A program made the position numbers and the translations under genes. Of a stretch of 64,000 bases of DNA, positions 45,551 to 56,600 are shown piece after piece; the stretch's first letter is position 1; each line of letters begins with the position of its first letter. Below the pieces are notes generated by a model that was not told where the DNA came from, ran no database searches, and saw nothing but the letters and a program-made list of their open reading frames with translations. The stretch spans positions 42,735 through 106,734 of the forward strand of contig DNGI01000321.1 of the NCBI GenBank assembly GCA_003486645.1. Direction: 5' to 3'. The stretch is from Cyanobacteria bacterium UBA11370 (GTDB lineage Bacteria; Cyanobacteriota; Cyanobacteriia; Cyanobacteriales; Coleofasciculaceae).

Positions 45551-47325
45551 ATCAATACAACAGTATGGCTCAAGTGCCGACTTCAAACCCATCCAGCTCT
45601 ACCAAGTTTGAGCCTAACAATTATGTTGAGCAATTGGGGCAACAACTCTTAACACCCCAAGGTGGTATGCTTCTTGCTTGTGTGCTGGGGATAGGATTGA
45701 TGAATTTACTGTCAGAGGGGAAGAAGAAAGGTAAAATAGCTACGAGCTATTTTGGTGGAACCAAGGAGTTTAATAAAGCCCAAAAAAGAGCGATCGCACA
45801 AATAGAAAACCCCAAGTGTGATAGCGTTTCTCTTTATATTGGTCGTCCCAAACCTGCAAAACAGAGAGCCAAAAAACCCTATCTTTGTTCAGTCAAACCC
45901 ACCAAAAAAGACAAAGGTTTGTTTTATGTCCCTGACGTACAGCGAGGAACGTTGGTGTTGGGAGCACCTGGTTCAGGGAAGACAGCTTCAGCAATTGACC
46001 CCATGCTCTATTCAGCCGTGGATCAAGGATTTCCTATTATTATGTATGATTTTAAATATCCTTCGCAGTCCAAGATTGCTGTATTTGCCAAGCGGCATGG
46101 TTACGATATCCATGTTTTTGCACCTGGGTTTCCTGAATCAGAAGTGTGCAACCCGTTAGATTTTTTAAGAGATGAAACAGACGGAGAAAATGCCAGACAA
46201 ATTGGCACAGTAATTAACAAGAACTTCAAGCAGATTTCTCAAGGACAAGAAGACCCCTTCTTTGGGCCAGCAGGCGACCAATTAGTAGAAGCTATTCTCC
46301 TGCTCACCAAAAGTACTAAATATCCTGACATCATGATGGCTGCTCAAATATTGAGTTCTGAAAAGATGGTGCCGCGATTGATTGCTGCCAACATGAATCC
46401 GTGGATAAGATTGTCATTTGGTCAGTTATTTTCTAGTGCAGATTCAGAGAAAACTGTTGCCGGAATTGCTGGTTCTGCTAGTCTCATGTTTACCCGGTTT
46501 ATGAAAAAGAATACGCTGGGGTGCTTTGTGGGAGAAACTACCTTACCTTTGGATATTAAAGGCAAGCAAATGATTATTTTTGGCATGGATAGAGAGCGGG
46601 AGGCGGTTAGTGGCCCATTACTATGTAGTGTGATGCATATGTTAATTGCCCGGAATATTGCCAAGCGCCGCAAAGACCCTTTAATCGTCTGTTTGGATGA
46701 ATTTCCTACCCTCTATTTACCTCACATTGCTAAATGGCTGAATGAATCGAGGAGTGAAGGATTTTGTGGGATATTAGGAGCGCAAGGGTTAAGCCAAATT
46801 GAGAAAAATTATGGCAAAGAAAATGCCAAGACGATAACCACAGGGACTAATACTAAGTTCTTGTTTAATTTAGGAGAATACGAATCGGCTTATAGTTTTA
46901 GTAATTTTTTGGGAGATGAAGAAATTTCCTCTAAACAAAAATCCCGAAGTGTGAGCCAAGGAAAAACAACTCGCTCTACTTCAGACCAAGATAAAACCCG
47001 CAAGTTAATGGAACCAGCTCAGTTTAATAAACTCCCTCCAGGCGCTGGTGTTGTTATCAGTCCGGCTTACGGAAATAACACAGAATCTTATGTCCCAATT
47101 AAGAAGCAATTTAAGCTCTCAAAAGACCTAGAGGCGATTAAGGCAGATAACGAAAAGAATTGGCAAAAATTGGTAGATTGGTTGATTAAAAAAAGTACTC
47201 AGATTGTGCCAACGGAGCAAGATACAGAGGAGAGGAAGGCAGAAGTGGAACGATTATTTCCTATTCCTCAGCCTAGCCATGAACCAGCAGCTAGTCCTGT
47301 GGGTGCGTATAGTGCGTTGTTTTAG
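45547..47325 (+). CDS. virD4: VirD4/TraG-type coupling ATPase
   Basis: 592 residues from GTG 45547. One hydrophobic segment at the N-terminus (LLACVLGIGLMNLL). Walker A is LGAPGSGKTASAIDP, and Walker B is LIVCLDEFPTLYLPHIAKWL, with GILGAQGLSQIEKNYGKENA after it. These are the VirD4/TraG type IV coupling protein motifs. It delivers DNA-protein substrates to the channel. The second hydrophobic anchor typical of VirD4 is not apparent. A relaxase, its usual partner, is not seen in the window. Confidence 0.88.
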   Translation: MNQYNSMAQVPTSNPSSSTKFEPNNYVEQLGQQLLTPQGGMLLACVLGIGLMNLLSEGKKKGKIATSYFGGTKEFNKAQKRAIAQIENPKCDSVSLYIGRPKPAKQRAKKPYLCSVKPTKKDKGLFYVPDVQRGTLVLGAPGSGKTASAIDPMLYSAVDQGFPIIMYDFKYPSQSKIAVFAKRHGYDIHVFAPGFPESEVCNPLDFLRDETDGENARQIGTVINKNFKQISQGQEDPFFGPAGDQLVEAILLLTKSTKYPDIMMAAQILSSEKMVPRLIAANMNPWIRLSFGQLFSSADSEKTVAGIAGSASLMFTRFMKKNTLGCFVGETTLPLDIKGKQMIIFGMDREREAVSGPLLCSVMHMLIARNIAKRRKDPLIVCLDEFPTLYLPHIAKWLNESRSEGFCGILGAQGLSQIEKNYGKENAKTITTGTNTKFLFNLGEYESAYSFSNFLGDEEISSKQKSRSVSQGKTTRSTSDQDKTRKLMEPAQFNKLPPGAGVVISPAYGNNTESYVPIKKQFKLSKDLEAIKADNEKNWQKLVDWLIKKSTQIVPTEQDTEERKAEVERLFPIPQPSHEPAASPVGAYSALF

Positions 47326-47351
47326 GTGCAGTTCAATAAGCAATATTTATC

Positions 47352-48773
47352 ATGTCAGACCATCAACAAATAGCCGAAGATTATGCCAAGCTTGCTCAAC
47401 AGTTACTCGCTGTATCACAGAGTTTATCAAAACTAGGAATCGGTGCAACGGCTGGTTTTTTAGATCAAGCTTTAAGTCGTGGTTTTGAGGAGTCAGAGCA
47501 AAAAAGAGACGATAATAGTTTACCTCGTGACCCGGAATTTGGTTTAGAGAGACCTATTGGGGAGTTAGACAGTAAACTCAATTTTGTGGATAAGCTGGTC
47601 GCTGGTACTAAGGCAAAATTTACTTCAATTGAGGATAGAAAAGTGGCTCTAGTCGCCGCTACTCTCTTGGAGAATTATGGTCAGATGCAAATTAATTCTC
47701 TTACCCAACAGCCAGAGAAAGTTTATCAAGGAGATGGCTATGCTATTCGTCAAGTTGGCGATGTCTACTCGATTAGCGATGTAATAGATAGAAGTCAGAC
47801 TAAAATGAATTTCTATCTAACTGAAAATGGCCCAGCTATTTGGGGAGAAAACAAACTATCTTTAGCAGAAAAAGCGGAATTTTTGAGCGTCTACCGGAAC
47901 TTGAAAGCGGAAACCAAGCTAGATGGAACTGACGTGGGAGATTTGGCTAGAAAGGTGGCAACTTTGGGGGCATTATCTCCTCAAGGTTCCCACAAAGTCT
48001 TGAATGATTTGAAGGGGATGAAGGCCTTTGGACTAATCAATCATACTATTAACCAAATGGGTGTTGACCCCAAGGAAGCCAAAGTTCAGGTTCAGGTAGG
48101 AGGCTATATTCTAACTCGTGAAAGAGGGGGAGACGGAACAAAAGTATCGATGCACTCCAACGACGGTCGGGGAGAATTGTTATCCTATACAGCACAGCGA
48201 GGGGAGGGGGGTATATCTGTGAAACTGGATACTATCAAACTCAATCAAGGGGATATGGCTGCTTTGAAAGAGATTGCCCAGCATTCTCAATATCTTGTGG
48301 CTGAGTTACCATCAAAAACGTCTACTCCAACTCCCTCTAATTCTACTGTAGCTGTGCCTTTAATGACTTCACGGCCTTTGGACATTCACCCAGATTTGTT
48401 TAAGGCGTTAAAGCATTTGAAGAATCTGGAAGTTAAGAGGTCTAATGAGGAGGATTACAGCGAGGAAAGACTAACTGTACTGAGTAATGACCTAACAGGT
48501 AGATTTTTAATCAGCCGCATCCGTGCTAATCAAGGCAAACTTTCTGAAGCCGAGCAAATGGTGGCTTATGAATTTTGTTTGGGTCATAAAGAAGAGTTGA
48601 ATCAAGCAGCAATTACCTTGCCCACATTACCAAGTTTTAGCGATTTTATGAGGCATAATAAGACTGAGTTGATTTGTCAGGAAGCTAACCCAGAATCGGT
48701 AATTTATCATCCTCAAGTGCCAGCAAAATTTGTTGGAAACCAAAAGGCTAATCAGTCCTTAATGCAATTGTAA
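47352..48773 (+). CDS. hypothetical plasmid protein
   Basis: 473 residues, ATG 47352, 26 nt after the VirD4-like gene. N-terminal helix (QQIAEDYAKLAQQLLAVSQS), then KVYQGDGYAIRQVGDVYSIS, GGYILTRERGGDGTKVSMHS, and a C-terminal helical part with the VMYEFCLGHKEEL-like segment (VAYEFCLGHKEELNQAA). There is no HxH or relaxase Tyr motif, so I do not call it a mobilisation protein. Unknown function, likely transfer-associated by position. Confidence 0.6.
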   Translation: MSDHQQIAEDYAKLAQQLLAVSQSLSKLGIGATAGFLDQALSRGFEESEQKRDDNSLPRDPEFGLERPIGELDSKLNFVDKLVAGTKAKFTSIEDRKVALVAATLLENYGQMQINSLTQQPEKVYQGDGYAIRQVGDVYSISDVIDRSQTKMNFYLTENGPAIWGENKLSLAEKAEFLSVYRNLKAETKLDGTDVGDLARKVATLGALSPQGSHKVLNDLKGMKAFGLINHTINQMGVDPKEAKVQVQVGGYILTRERGGDGTKVSMHSNDGRGELLSYTAQRGEGGISVKLDTIKLNQGDMAALKEIAQHSQYLVAELPSKTSTPTPSNSTVAVPLMTSRPLDIHPDLFKALKHLKNLEVKRSNEEDYSEERLTVLSNDLTGRFLISRIRANQGKLSEAEQMVAYEFCLGHKEELNQAAITLPTLPSFSDFMRHNKTELICQEANPESVIYHPQVPAKFVGNQKANQSLMQL

Positions 48774-48877
48774 AACATTCATTATATTAAGTTAAAATCT
48801 AGGTAAGCTTAAGGTGGAAATTTGCTATTTTTAAATTAATTAAGATTAGAACTTATTAAATAAGTTAGACAAGAATC

Positions 48878-51385
48878 ATGGCTAATCTATTAATTATCGA
48901 ATCGGGTGGAAAAATCCAAAAACTCAAGTCAATTCTGGGTGCTAATTGGAGTGTCAAAGCCAGTATGGGTCATGTTAGGGAATTAGCAGATGATGGTCAA
49001 GATTCGCTAGGATTTGATTTGGAGGGTTCCCACGTCCGATGTCGCTACGTTGCCAGGAGTCCCCAAGCTAAGAAAATCCTGTCTGAGTTGCGAAGTGCAG
49101 TCCGCCAAGCTGACCGAGTTTACCTGGCGACTGACCCAGACCGAGAAGGGGAAACTATTGGCTGGCATTTGACCCAAGAGTTGCGCTTGCACAATCCTCT
49201 GCGCGTTACCTATACTGAGATTACCAAAACAGCAGTCGAACGTGCGATCGCTTCTCCTAAAACCCTCGACTCAAACCTAGTCGCCGCAGGTCGTGCCAGG
49301 GATTGTCTGGATAAGCTGGTAGGATACAAAGGTAGTCAGTTGGTATGGCGCTTAAATAACGGCTGCAAGTCAATGGGACGGGTGCAGAGTGCCACCTTGC
49401 ATCTATTGGTGAAGCGAGAACAAGAGATTCTGGCATTTAAACCCCAAGATTATTGGGTAGTGTGGGTTGAGTATCAAGAGGGATTTAAAGCATTTTACTT
49501 TGGCAGTGCTGATCATCAAACCACAACAGAAAAGGGACATGGAGAGGGGGAGACGCGGGGAGATGGGAAAAATTTCTCTAAAAGTACCCCGGCTTCAAGT
49601 ATCTCTGCATCTAACCAACCCTTTAACTCAGTACCCTTTACAGATCACAATAATACCGAGGGAGACGATACTGGACAACACAATCCAATTGCTGAGGGAA
49701 AACGAGTACTGTCTCAGGTAGAAGCAGACAAATTAGTTGCGATCGCCCGTTCCAATTCCCATCATGTTATCACTGTAGAAGGCAAAACCGTCAGCCAATC
49801 TCCCCCAGCAGCATTTACCACCTCCACTCTCCAGCAAGCCTCCGGTGCTAAACTCAAACTGAATCCAGAAGTTACCATGCAAATTGCCCAAAAACTCTAT
49901 GAAGCTGGGCATATCACCTATATGCGGACGGATTCAGTTGTCCTCTCTCCTGAGTTTTGTACCGCCGCAAGGCAATGGCTTTTGCAGCATGACCCCGATA
50001 ATGTACCATCATTAGTAGCCTCCCATCGCTCTAAATCTGGGGCGCAAGAAGCCCACGAAGCCATCCGTCCTACCCATATTGGACACACACCCCAGCAATT
50101 ATCCGCTCAACTGACATCCGAAGAAGCCAAGCTGTACCATTTAATTTGGAATCGTGCGATCGCTACTCAATGCCGGAAAGCTGAACTCTCCAAAACTCGC
50201 ATTATTACTCAATCAGGCAACGTATTCTGGGAAGCTAGAGGACAGGTATTAATCATACCCGGTTATACCCGCTATTGGAATAACATCGCCGCCGATTCCC
50301 AATTACCCGCACTCCAGCAGGGACAACCTCTCACCCTAGATAAAGCTAGCGCTTCTAAGAAGCAGACTCAGCCACCGCCACGCTACAGTGAACCCAAACT
50401 GGTACAAGTGATGGAACATTCTGGTATTGGTCGTCCCAGCACCTATGCCCCCACAATTAAAACCCTGAAAGCACGTAATTATGTTCACTTAATCAAAGGG
50501 AAATTGCAACCAACGCAACTAGGTATGGAACTAGATGCGTTTTTGGCACAGGTATTACCCGACCTAATTCAGCCAGAATTTACCGCCCAAATGGAAGCAG
50601 ATTTAGATGCAATTGCATCTGGCAAACTTAATTGGGAAACTTACTTGACAGGTTGGCATCGGGATTACTTTTCCCCTGCCCTCAACCAGGCTATTTCACA
50701 AGTGCAAAAGATGCCATCTCAGGCTCATACCAAATTACCATCAAACCGGGTAGATAGTAAAGACAAGGGATCTACGAAAGCATCTTATAATGCTAGCACC
50801 AAAGGTCAAAGATTGCGACCAAAAAAAGTTAGCGATATAGAGGACAAGAAAAAGTATCCTTCGCAAGAGAGTACTGATAACTGCACTCAGAGTCAAACTC
50901 AAAACCCTCCTCGAACTGAACAAACTAATTATAAATGTCCCAAGTGTCAGCATCCGATGACTAGAGTTTTTTCCAACTCCCAGAAGCTCAAAGCTGACCA
51001 TTTCCTAAGCTGCGATAACCGTCAAGGAGGGTGTGGGGTAGTGATGTTTTGGAATCCGCAGGTTGGGAATTATGAGTTACCACATTCCTCTCCTCCTGCA
51101 CCAAAATCTGACCCATCTAAATTGACCGAGTATCCTTGTCCGAGTTGTGGGAAACCCTTGGAATTATATGAATACACAAAGGAAGGACAGCCTAAGAAAA
51201 TGCTGCGGTGTTCCAATCCAGCGTCTCGCCAAAGCGAATGTAAAGATGTCGCTTATTTTTGGACTCAAAAAGGGACGTTTTGGAGTCCCAAGTTGGGAGA
51301 AGTGAAAAGCCTGCCCTTGAGCAAAGCGAAGGGTCAAAAAAACCAAGTTAGAACAAAATCTAAAAAAACCATCCCCAAGCTGTGA
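48878..51385 (+). CDS. topA: DNA topoisomerase I (type IA)
   Basis: 835 residues. Toprim motifs LLIIESGGKIQKL, LATDPDREGETIGWHLTQEL; then YTEITKTAVERA, GRVQSATLHLLVKREQEI, and the active-site Tyr348 in HITYMRTDSVVLS; SKSGAQEAHEAIRPTH follows. A long low-complexity insertion (about 215-275, Glu/Gly/Ser/Thr-rich) lies just before FTTSTLQQ. Two C-terminal zinc ribbons (CPKCQHPM..., CPSCGKPL...) are typical. A plasmid-encoded type IA enzyme next to a transfer cluster is like traE-type topoisomerases, which may relax plasmid DNA during replication or transfer. It may be expressed from its own promoter (104 nt gap). Confidence 0.92.
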   Translation: MANLLIIESGGKIQKLKSILGANWSVKASMGHVRELADDGQDSLGFDLEGSHVRCRYVARSPQAKKILSELRSAVRQADRVYLATDPDREGETIGWHLTQELRLHNPLRVTYTEITKTAVERAIASPKTLDSNLVAAGRARDCLDKLVGYKGSQLVWRLNNGCKSMGRVQSATLHLLVKREQEILAFKPQDYWVVWVEYQEGFKAFYFGSADHQTTTEKGHGEGETRGDGKNFSKSTPASSISASNQPFNSVPFTDHNNTEGDDTGQHNPIAEGKRVLSQVEADKLVAIARSNSHHVITVEGKTVSQSPPAAFTTSTLQQASGAKLKLNPEVTMQIAQKLYEAGHITYMRTDSVVLSPEFCTAARQWLLQHDPDNVPSLVASHRSKSGAQEAHEAIRPTHIGHTPQQLSAQLTSEEAKLYHLIWNRAIATQCRKAELSKTRIITQSGNVFWEARGQVLIIPGYTRYWNNIAADSQLPALQQGQPLTLDKASASKKQTQPPPRYSEPKLVQVMEHSGIGRPSTYAPTIKTLKARNYVHLIKGKLQPTQLGMELDAFLAQVLPDLIQPEFTAQMEADLDAIASGKLNWETYLTGWHRDYFSPALNQAISQVQKMPSQAHTKLPSNRVDSKDKGSTKASYNASTKGQRLRPKKVSDIEDKKKYPSQESTDNCTQSQTQNPPRTEQTNYKCPKCQHPMTRVFSNSQKLKADHFLSCDNRQGGCGVVMFWNPQVGNYELPHSSPPAPKSDPSKLTEYPCPSCGKPLELYEYTKEGQPKKMLRCSNPASRQSECKDVAYFWTQKGTFWSPKLGEVKSLPLSKAKGQKNQVRTKSKKTIPKL

Positions 51386-51610
51386 CCTTTTTTGAATTCT
51401 TGCATTCCAAATTCTTGCATGAATAAAATTCCAAATGACTAAGACTTTGATTGTGACGTAAGTACATCTGTGTACAATCAACTGGATTTGATATTAATCA
51501 TTAATCGAAGAAATGCTTTTGAACAATGAAAGACGAGCAATTAAGCTGTCACGCATTTAAGAAAGCATATAGTCAGCAGCTATGATGCGTGTCAGCATGG
51601 GATTTTCCCA

Positions 51611-51640
51611 TTTTGAATTTTGAATTTTGAATTTTGAATT
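51611..51640. repeat. TTTTGAA tandem repeat
   Basis: Four units of TTTTGAA in tandem at 51611-51640, the same family as the AATTCAAAAT runs elsewhere. It lies immediately upstream of the Ycf46-like N-terminal gene and falsely extends its reading frame to a TTG at 51627. Confidence 0.7.
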
Positions 51641-51668
51641 GCTTAACAACTATAACCAAGCTACAGCC

Positions 51669-52385
51669 ATGCCGAATTTAAAACAACTCCCAGATTTACT
51701 CTTAGCCAAAGAACCCGTTATTGTCTGCGAATCACCTCACCAGGAAAAAGTAAATTTTCTCAGATTTGTTCTCCAAAAATGTGCTAATCCTATGGGAGTA
51801 GATTGCTATCTTTGGAATTTGGGTCAGAGGGTCTTAACCCGCATTACTGAGAGTGCGGATACTAAATCCCTAATTTACACTCCAGTAATAGAATATCATC
51901 CCCCCGACATTTCAACTGAAGAGATAGCCGAACAGTTTCGGATTTTACAGTTCTGGCAAGAATTCCCCAAAAGTGGAATTTTTATTATAGAGAATCTGTT
52001 ACCCTGGCTGGGTGGAAGATCCGCAACTATTGGCGGGGACTCAAAGTATTTATGGCTTAGTGAATATCTCAGTTCTCAGATTTTGAACTTAGCCACCTCG
52101 TTGCGGGAGTTTTCCCAAAGAACTGGGAAATTAAAAAGCTTACTAATTGTGGGCGCGACTCTCACCCTTTCCCCGGAACTTGAAGAAGCTATTCCAATTG
52201 TGTTTAATCCCCTTCCTTCCTTATTAGAAATTAGCAATCACTTGGAAAGATTTATTCCAAGTTTAGCATCTGACCGTGGCATTGATGTTAGTCTCAATGA
52301 CCAAGAAAGAGATAGATTAAGTCGGGCGGCTGCGGGTTTGACCTTATCAGAAATTGAGTCGGGATTGAGGTTCATTGCTACTTAA
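51669..52385 (+). CDS. Ycf46-like N-terminal half, separate gene
   Basis: 238 residues from ATG 51669 (MPNLKQLPDLLLAKEPVIV). The longer frame from TTG 51627 lies in the heptamer repeat. It resembles the N-terminal part of Ycf46: VDCYLWNLGQRVLTRITES, ILQFWQEFPKSGIFIIENLL, KLKSLLIVGATLTLSPELEE and LSRAAAGLTLSEIESGLRFI. The AAA module itself starts in the next gene, 9 nt downstream. So a protein that is single elsewhere (8204-9880) is split here, probably forming a two-subunit complex or reflecting an old division. Confidence 0.75.
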   Translation: MPNLKQLPDLLLAKEPVIVCESPHQEKVNFLRFVLQKCANPMGVDCYLWNLGQRVLTRITESADTKSLIYTPVIEYHPPDISTEEIAEQFRILQFWQEFPKSGIFIIENLLPWLGGRSATIGGDSKYLWLSEYLSSQILNLATSLREFSQRTGKLKSLLIVGATLTLSPELEEAIPIVFNPLPSLLEISNHLERFIPSLASDRGIDVSLNDQERDRLSRAAAGLTLSEIESGLRFIAT

Positions 52386-52394
52386 CAAGGTAAC

Positions 52395-53339
52395 TTGAAC
52401 AATTACACTCCAACCTTGATGAGAGATTATAAAATTGCTAAATTTCAGCGGTTGAATATTCAGTTTGTTGCTAAACCTGATGTAGAATTAGGTGGGTTAG
52501 ATTTACTGCAAGAAGACTTGGCTAAGTTCGCTCGACTCTTAGAACCAGAGGCGCAAAAGTATAACCTGTCAATTCCCAAAGGGGTACTCATGGTAGGGCC
52601 ACCAGGAACGGGAAAAAGCTATGCAGCTAGGCGCTGCGCTCAACTGATGGGAGTTCCTTTAATTTTAGCAGATTGGGGTGCGTTAATTGGGATTACACCT
52701 GCTGAAAGTGAAGCCAATCTCAGACGGTTATTAAGGCTTGCTGAAAGCTGCGCTCCGGTGGTTTTATACTTTGATGATATGGATAAAGGGTTAGCTGGGT
52801 TTGACTCGAATGTGGATGGAGGTGTTGCTCGTAGGTTAACGGGGAAGCTGTTAACTTGGATGAATGATAGGACGGTTCCGGTATTGGTTTTGGCGAGTGT
52901 TAATAGGTTACAATATTTACCGCCTGAGTTAACCAGGGCGGGACGGTTTGATTATTTGTACTTTGTAGATCTGCCTAATGCGGGAGAGCGGAAAGATGTA
53001 TTTGTCAAGCATTTAGCTAAGTATGATTCCCGGTTTGTAGCGGGAGATCCTTATAGTTTTGAGCAGTGGATGAGTGTTTTGAAGCGAACCCACAAATGCT
53101 CTAATTCAGAAGTTGCTACTATTGTTTCTAAGGCAGCAACTAAAGCGTATTGTGATGGTCATCCTGGTCGGATTGATGTGGTAGATTTATTGTCGGAGCG
53201 GTCTACAATTAACCCGTTGGCGTTGCGGGATGCGGAGCGGATTGCGGCGATGCGTCGCCATGCCCAAAGGGTTTCTTTGCCTGCTTCTTCCCCTGATCAA
53301 TCAATATACGCTCAACCTCAAGTGGATGATATTTATTAG
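52395..53339 (+). CDS. AAA ATPase, Ycf46-like C-terminal half
   Basis: 314 residues, TTG 52395 preceded by AAGG. AAA motifs: Walker A MVGPPGTGKSYAARRCAQLM, Walker B VVLYFDDMDKGLAGFDS, sensor 1 VPVLVLASVNRLQYLP, and the Arg-finger segment LTRAGRFDYLYFVDLPNAGE. The helical lid includes CSNSEVATIVSKAA. It is the catalytic half partnered with the preceding gene, 9 nt away. In contrast to the 8204-9880 protein it has a canonical Walker A. A stem-loop at 53362-53390 ends the unit. Function unknown, ATP-dependent remodelling assumed. Confidence 0.85.
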   Translation: MNNYTPTLMRDYKIAKFQRLNIQFVAKPDVELGGLDLLQEDLAKFARLLEPEAQKYNLSIPKGVLMVGPPGTGKSYAARRCAQLMGVPLILADWGALIGITPAESEANLRRLLRLAESCAPVVLYFDDMDKGLAGFDSNVDGGVARRLTGKLLTWMNDRTVPVLVLASVNRLQYLPPELTRAGRFDYLYFVDLPNAGERKDVFVKHLAKYDSRFVAGDPYSFEQWMSVLKRTHKCSNSEVATIVSKAATKAYCDGHPGRIDVVDLLSERSTINPLALRDAERIAAMRRHAQRVSLPASSPDQSIYAQPQVDDIY

Positions 53340-53361
53340 GTGTCCGTTGGAATTCAAGCAT

Positions 53362-53390
53362 GCCAAAAGCTTGTATCACAAGCGTTTGGC
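53362..53390 (+). terminator. hairpin after AAA ATPase gene
   Basis: Arms GCCAAAAGCTTGT and ACAAGCGTTTGGC pair with one mismatch around an ATC loop, 22 nt after the stop at 53339. There is no T-run downstream, so it would be a weak intrinsic terminator or an mRNA-end stabiliser. Confidence 0.5.
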
Positions 53391-53628
53391 TGATGCGTGA
53401 AGGGGAGCTTTATTTCTACCACGATGTACTAGGGAGAGTCAGGAGAGCGATCACACCAAAGTTAAGTTTGCCACAGATTTATTAAGTTTTCCCACAGCAA
53501 AGACGAGCGATCGCATGATAACGAGGTAAAATTAATAGAAATTATTTTAACTCCTCAAATCCCTGATACACGCCTGCGTGAGATAGGGACGCAAGGGAAA
53601 GACTAGCGTTGATCGGGAGCTTCTATTC

Positions 53629-56600
53629 ATGTCTTATCAAGAGCCGATCCGGAAAAAAAATTCCTCTCAGTTTAATCAGACGCCAGCGTCCAATCCCTTG
53701 CAGCCGCGCCGCCGCCAACTACCCAAGCCACCTCAAGAAGTAGTCCAACTCTCGCCAGAACAACAGAAGGCTTTGCTCGAAGAGCAGCAGTTAAAAGCAT
53801 CCCGTTTTGGCTATAACGGACTTGAAGTCCCGGTTGATGCACCAGCTACGCCAGAGTCACCGATTCAGAAACAGTCTGCCAGCACAGGGTTAGAGAATGA
53901 GCAACAACCCCAGGTAGTACCAGAAGTTAATGCAGCTTCAGAGACTGTTGAGGAAACTGTTGAGTCAGAGGAACTTTCTGGAGAAGAAGCATCACAGAGT
54001 CAGGAGTCGCCTAACACCGGCGGAGAGGGAGAAGATGTTCCTCAAACTGCACAGTCAGAGGTAGGAAGTGGAAATCAGCAACCTCAAATGCCTTCGTTGC
54101 AAGCTCAACTAGAGAAGGTATCCCGGTTTGGTTACAACGGTCTGGATGTTCCTGTGGATGCTCCTGGTATCGTATCGTCTCCAGTGCAGAGGAAGCTTAC
54201 CCTGGATGGGGTAGAGAATGAGTATCAGCCGGAGGTGATAGAGAGAGCTGATCCGGTACTCAATGGGTTGAATCAGTTTAAGGTGCAGCGTCAGTCAGAA
54301 TCAGGGGGAGCGTCAGAGCTGAATATAACAGTGATGCGTCATAGCTCCGGTGGTACTGGTGGTGGAACTGATGTAACTAATGATGTGGAGCAAGGCATCC
54401 AGCAAGCAAAAGGTGGGGGACAAGGACTTGATGAATCTGTGCGTCAGCCAATGGAGCAAGCATTGGGGACTGATTTCAGTGGTGTAAGGGTTCATACTGA
54501 TGCCCAATCTGACCAACTTAATCGTTCAATTCAGGCGAAAGCGTTTACTACAGGGCAGGATATCTTTTTTAAGCAGGGGGAATTTGATCCTGGGAGTAGA
54601 GGCGGACAGGAGTTACTTGCTCATGAATTGACTCATGTGGTACAGCAAACAGGTGGGCTACGATTGAGTAAAGAAATACGCCGCCAGATTCAGCCAGAGG
54701 ACGAAGAAAAACAACCACTTCAGGCCAAAAAAATAGCTGGTCAAACTCCTCACATTTTCCGCTCTAAAGATATCCATTTACAACCTCAGCTAGAGCAAGA
54801 AGAAAAACAACCGCTTCAAGCTAAAGAACTCTCAGCTCAAACACCAATAATTTCACGGTCTAAAGAACTATTATCTTCCCCCCAAGAGCAGGAAGAAGAA
54901 ACCGAAACGATTAATGCTAAAGAATTTTCTAATCAAATTCCGGCAATTTCCCCCGCCCAAGAAATGCTTTCTGCTCCTGATGCAGAACCAGAGCATACCG
55001 ACCCCCTTGAGGCGAAAGAATTCTCCAATCAAACTCTGGAAGTTTCCCAACAGAAGGAACTGGGATGGCAATCTGAACAAAACCAGGAGAAATCCGAACC
55101 GCTTCAAGCTAAACAACTTCCCGAACTGGTTTTTGATAGCAACCTAATACAAAAAAAGCGATTAGACGGAGGAGATTTTACGCCAAGCCCTCCAGCTATT
55201 CAGAGAGGTTTATTATCTGGAATTAAAGATTTAGCAGATAAAGGACTGGAGTGGATAACTAGCAAAATTATCCAGCCGATGAAGGATATGGGAGCAAGCG
55301 GGTGGAATGCCGTCAAGAACTTCGGTAGTCAAATTTCGACAGCATTTCAACAAGCTAATCCTCAAATTTGGGATGTTTTCCAACCCCAATATCTGATGTT
55401 CCGGATGGCAAGAAATCAAAGACAACAACTCTTTGCCCAAGCCATCCAACAAGAACGTCAGCAAAAGGCTAATGCAGCTAAAAGTCAAGCTGGCTCTGCA
55501 CCAAATGTTAACGAACCTAGTCAGTTAGAACGGCTAGATGCCCTAGCAACAACGGTAGAATCCGGCGCAGATGCGTACTTTGGAGTCGGCAAAGAATTAG
55601 TAGAAGGAGCCGTTCTCGGTGACTTCAAAGAAAATCCCAGCATCTGGAATACCATTGGGCAAATTGCGATCGGTTTTGTGCCTTATGCTGGACAAGTTGC
55701 TGATGTCCGAGACTTAATTGCTTCTGTTAAGAAACTCCACGAAAGCGGATATAAAGACCCGTGGGAATGGTTCAATCTGGTGCTAGTAGGGGTGGGCTTT
55801 ATTCCCGGTATTGGAGATGCCATCAAAGCGGCTGGACGAGGAGCAAAAGGCTTGATTCGTAATTCCCTCAAGGGAGTGTTGAAAAATGCCGATAACCTAT
55901 TGCGCCCCGTATTAAAGAGAGCCAAAGGGATGCTTGATGGTGCGAAGCATTATGGCAAAAAATTTGCACAATGGGCATCTAAACTAGGGCCAAGTTTAGT
56001 GAAAGGCGTGAAGCAATTTGGGCAAAAAACTCTCGATTTTGCTAAGGGAGCTGCTCAAAAAGCGCGAGGACTCCTGACAACCGTGAAAAGTAAAGTCAGC
56101 GGTTTTGTCAGTAGTGCTGTGCAAAAGGCGCGTGATGTTATTGGTCAAGGTAAAGGGTTATTAGGTCAAGCTGTAGGGAAGTTTATTGGCAAAGCTAAAG
56201 AGGTTTTTGGCGGACTGAAAAATCGCGTTTCCCAAGCGGCTGATTCGGTAAAAGGTTTACTCCAGCGCGGTAAGCAACTAGCGACAAAAGTTGGTCAGAA
56301 AGTTGCTGATGTTACAGGAAAAGCCAAAAAATTACTCCAAGAGTTTACCCAAGGTGCTATTCAAAAAGGGAAGGAAGTAGTTACTAGAACGAAGACATTT
56401 GTTCAGGAGCAAATAACTAAAGCAACTGAAGTTGGGCGGAAACTGGTTACTCAAGCTCGTCAGCGGGTGGAGAATTTGGTTCGTCAAGGAGTGAAGTTGG
56501 CGAAGGATAAGGTTGTGCCGTTTATTAAGGAGAAGATAGCAGGGGTTAAGCATCGGATTAAGAGCTTCTTGGAGGATAAGTGGAATAAGTTAAAAGAGAA

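Noticed and set aside
47352-48773. Relaxase call for the 473-residue protein beside VirD4
   Set aside because: No HUH motif, no paired catalytic tyrosine region; position alone is not enough.
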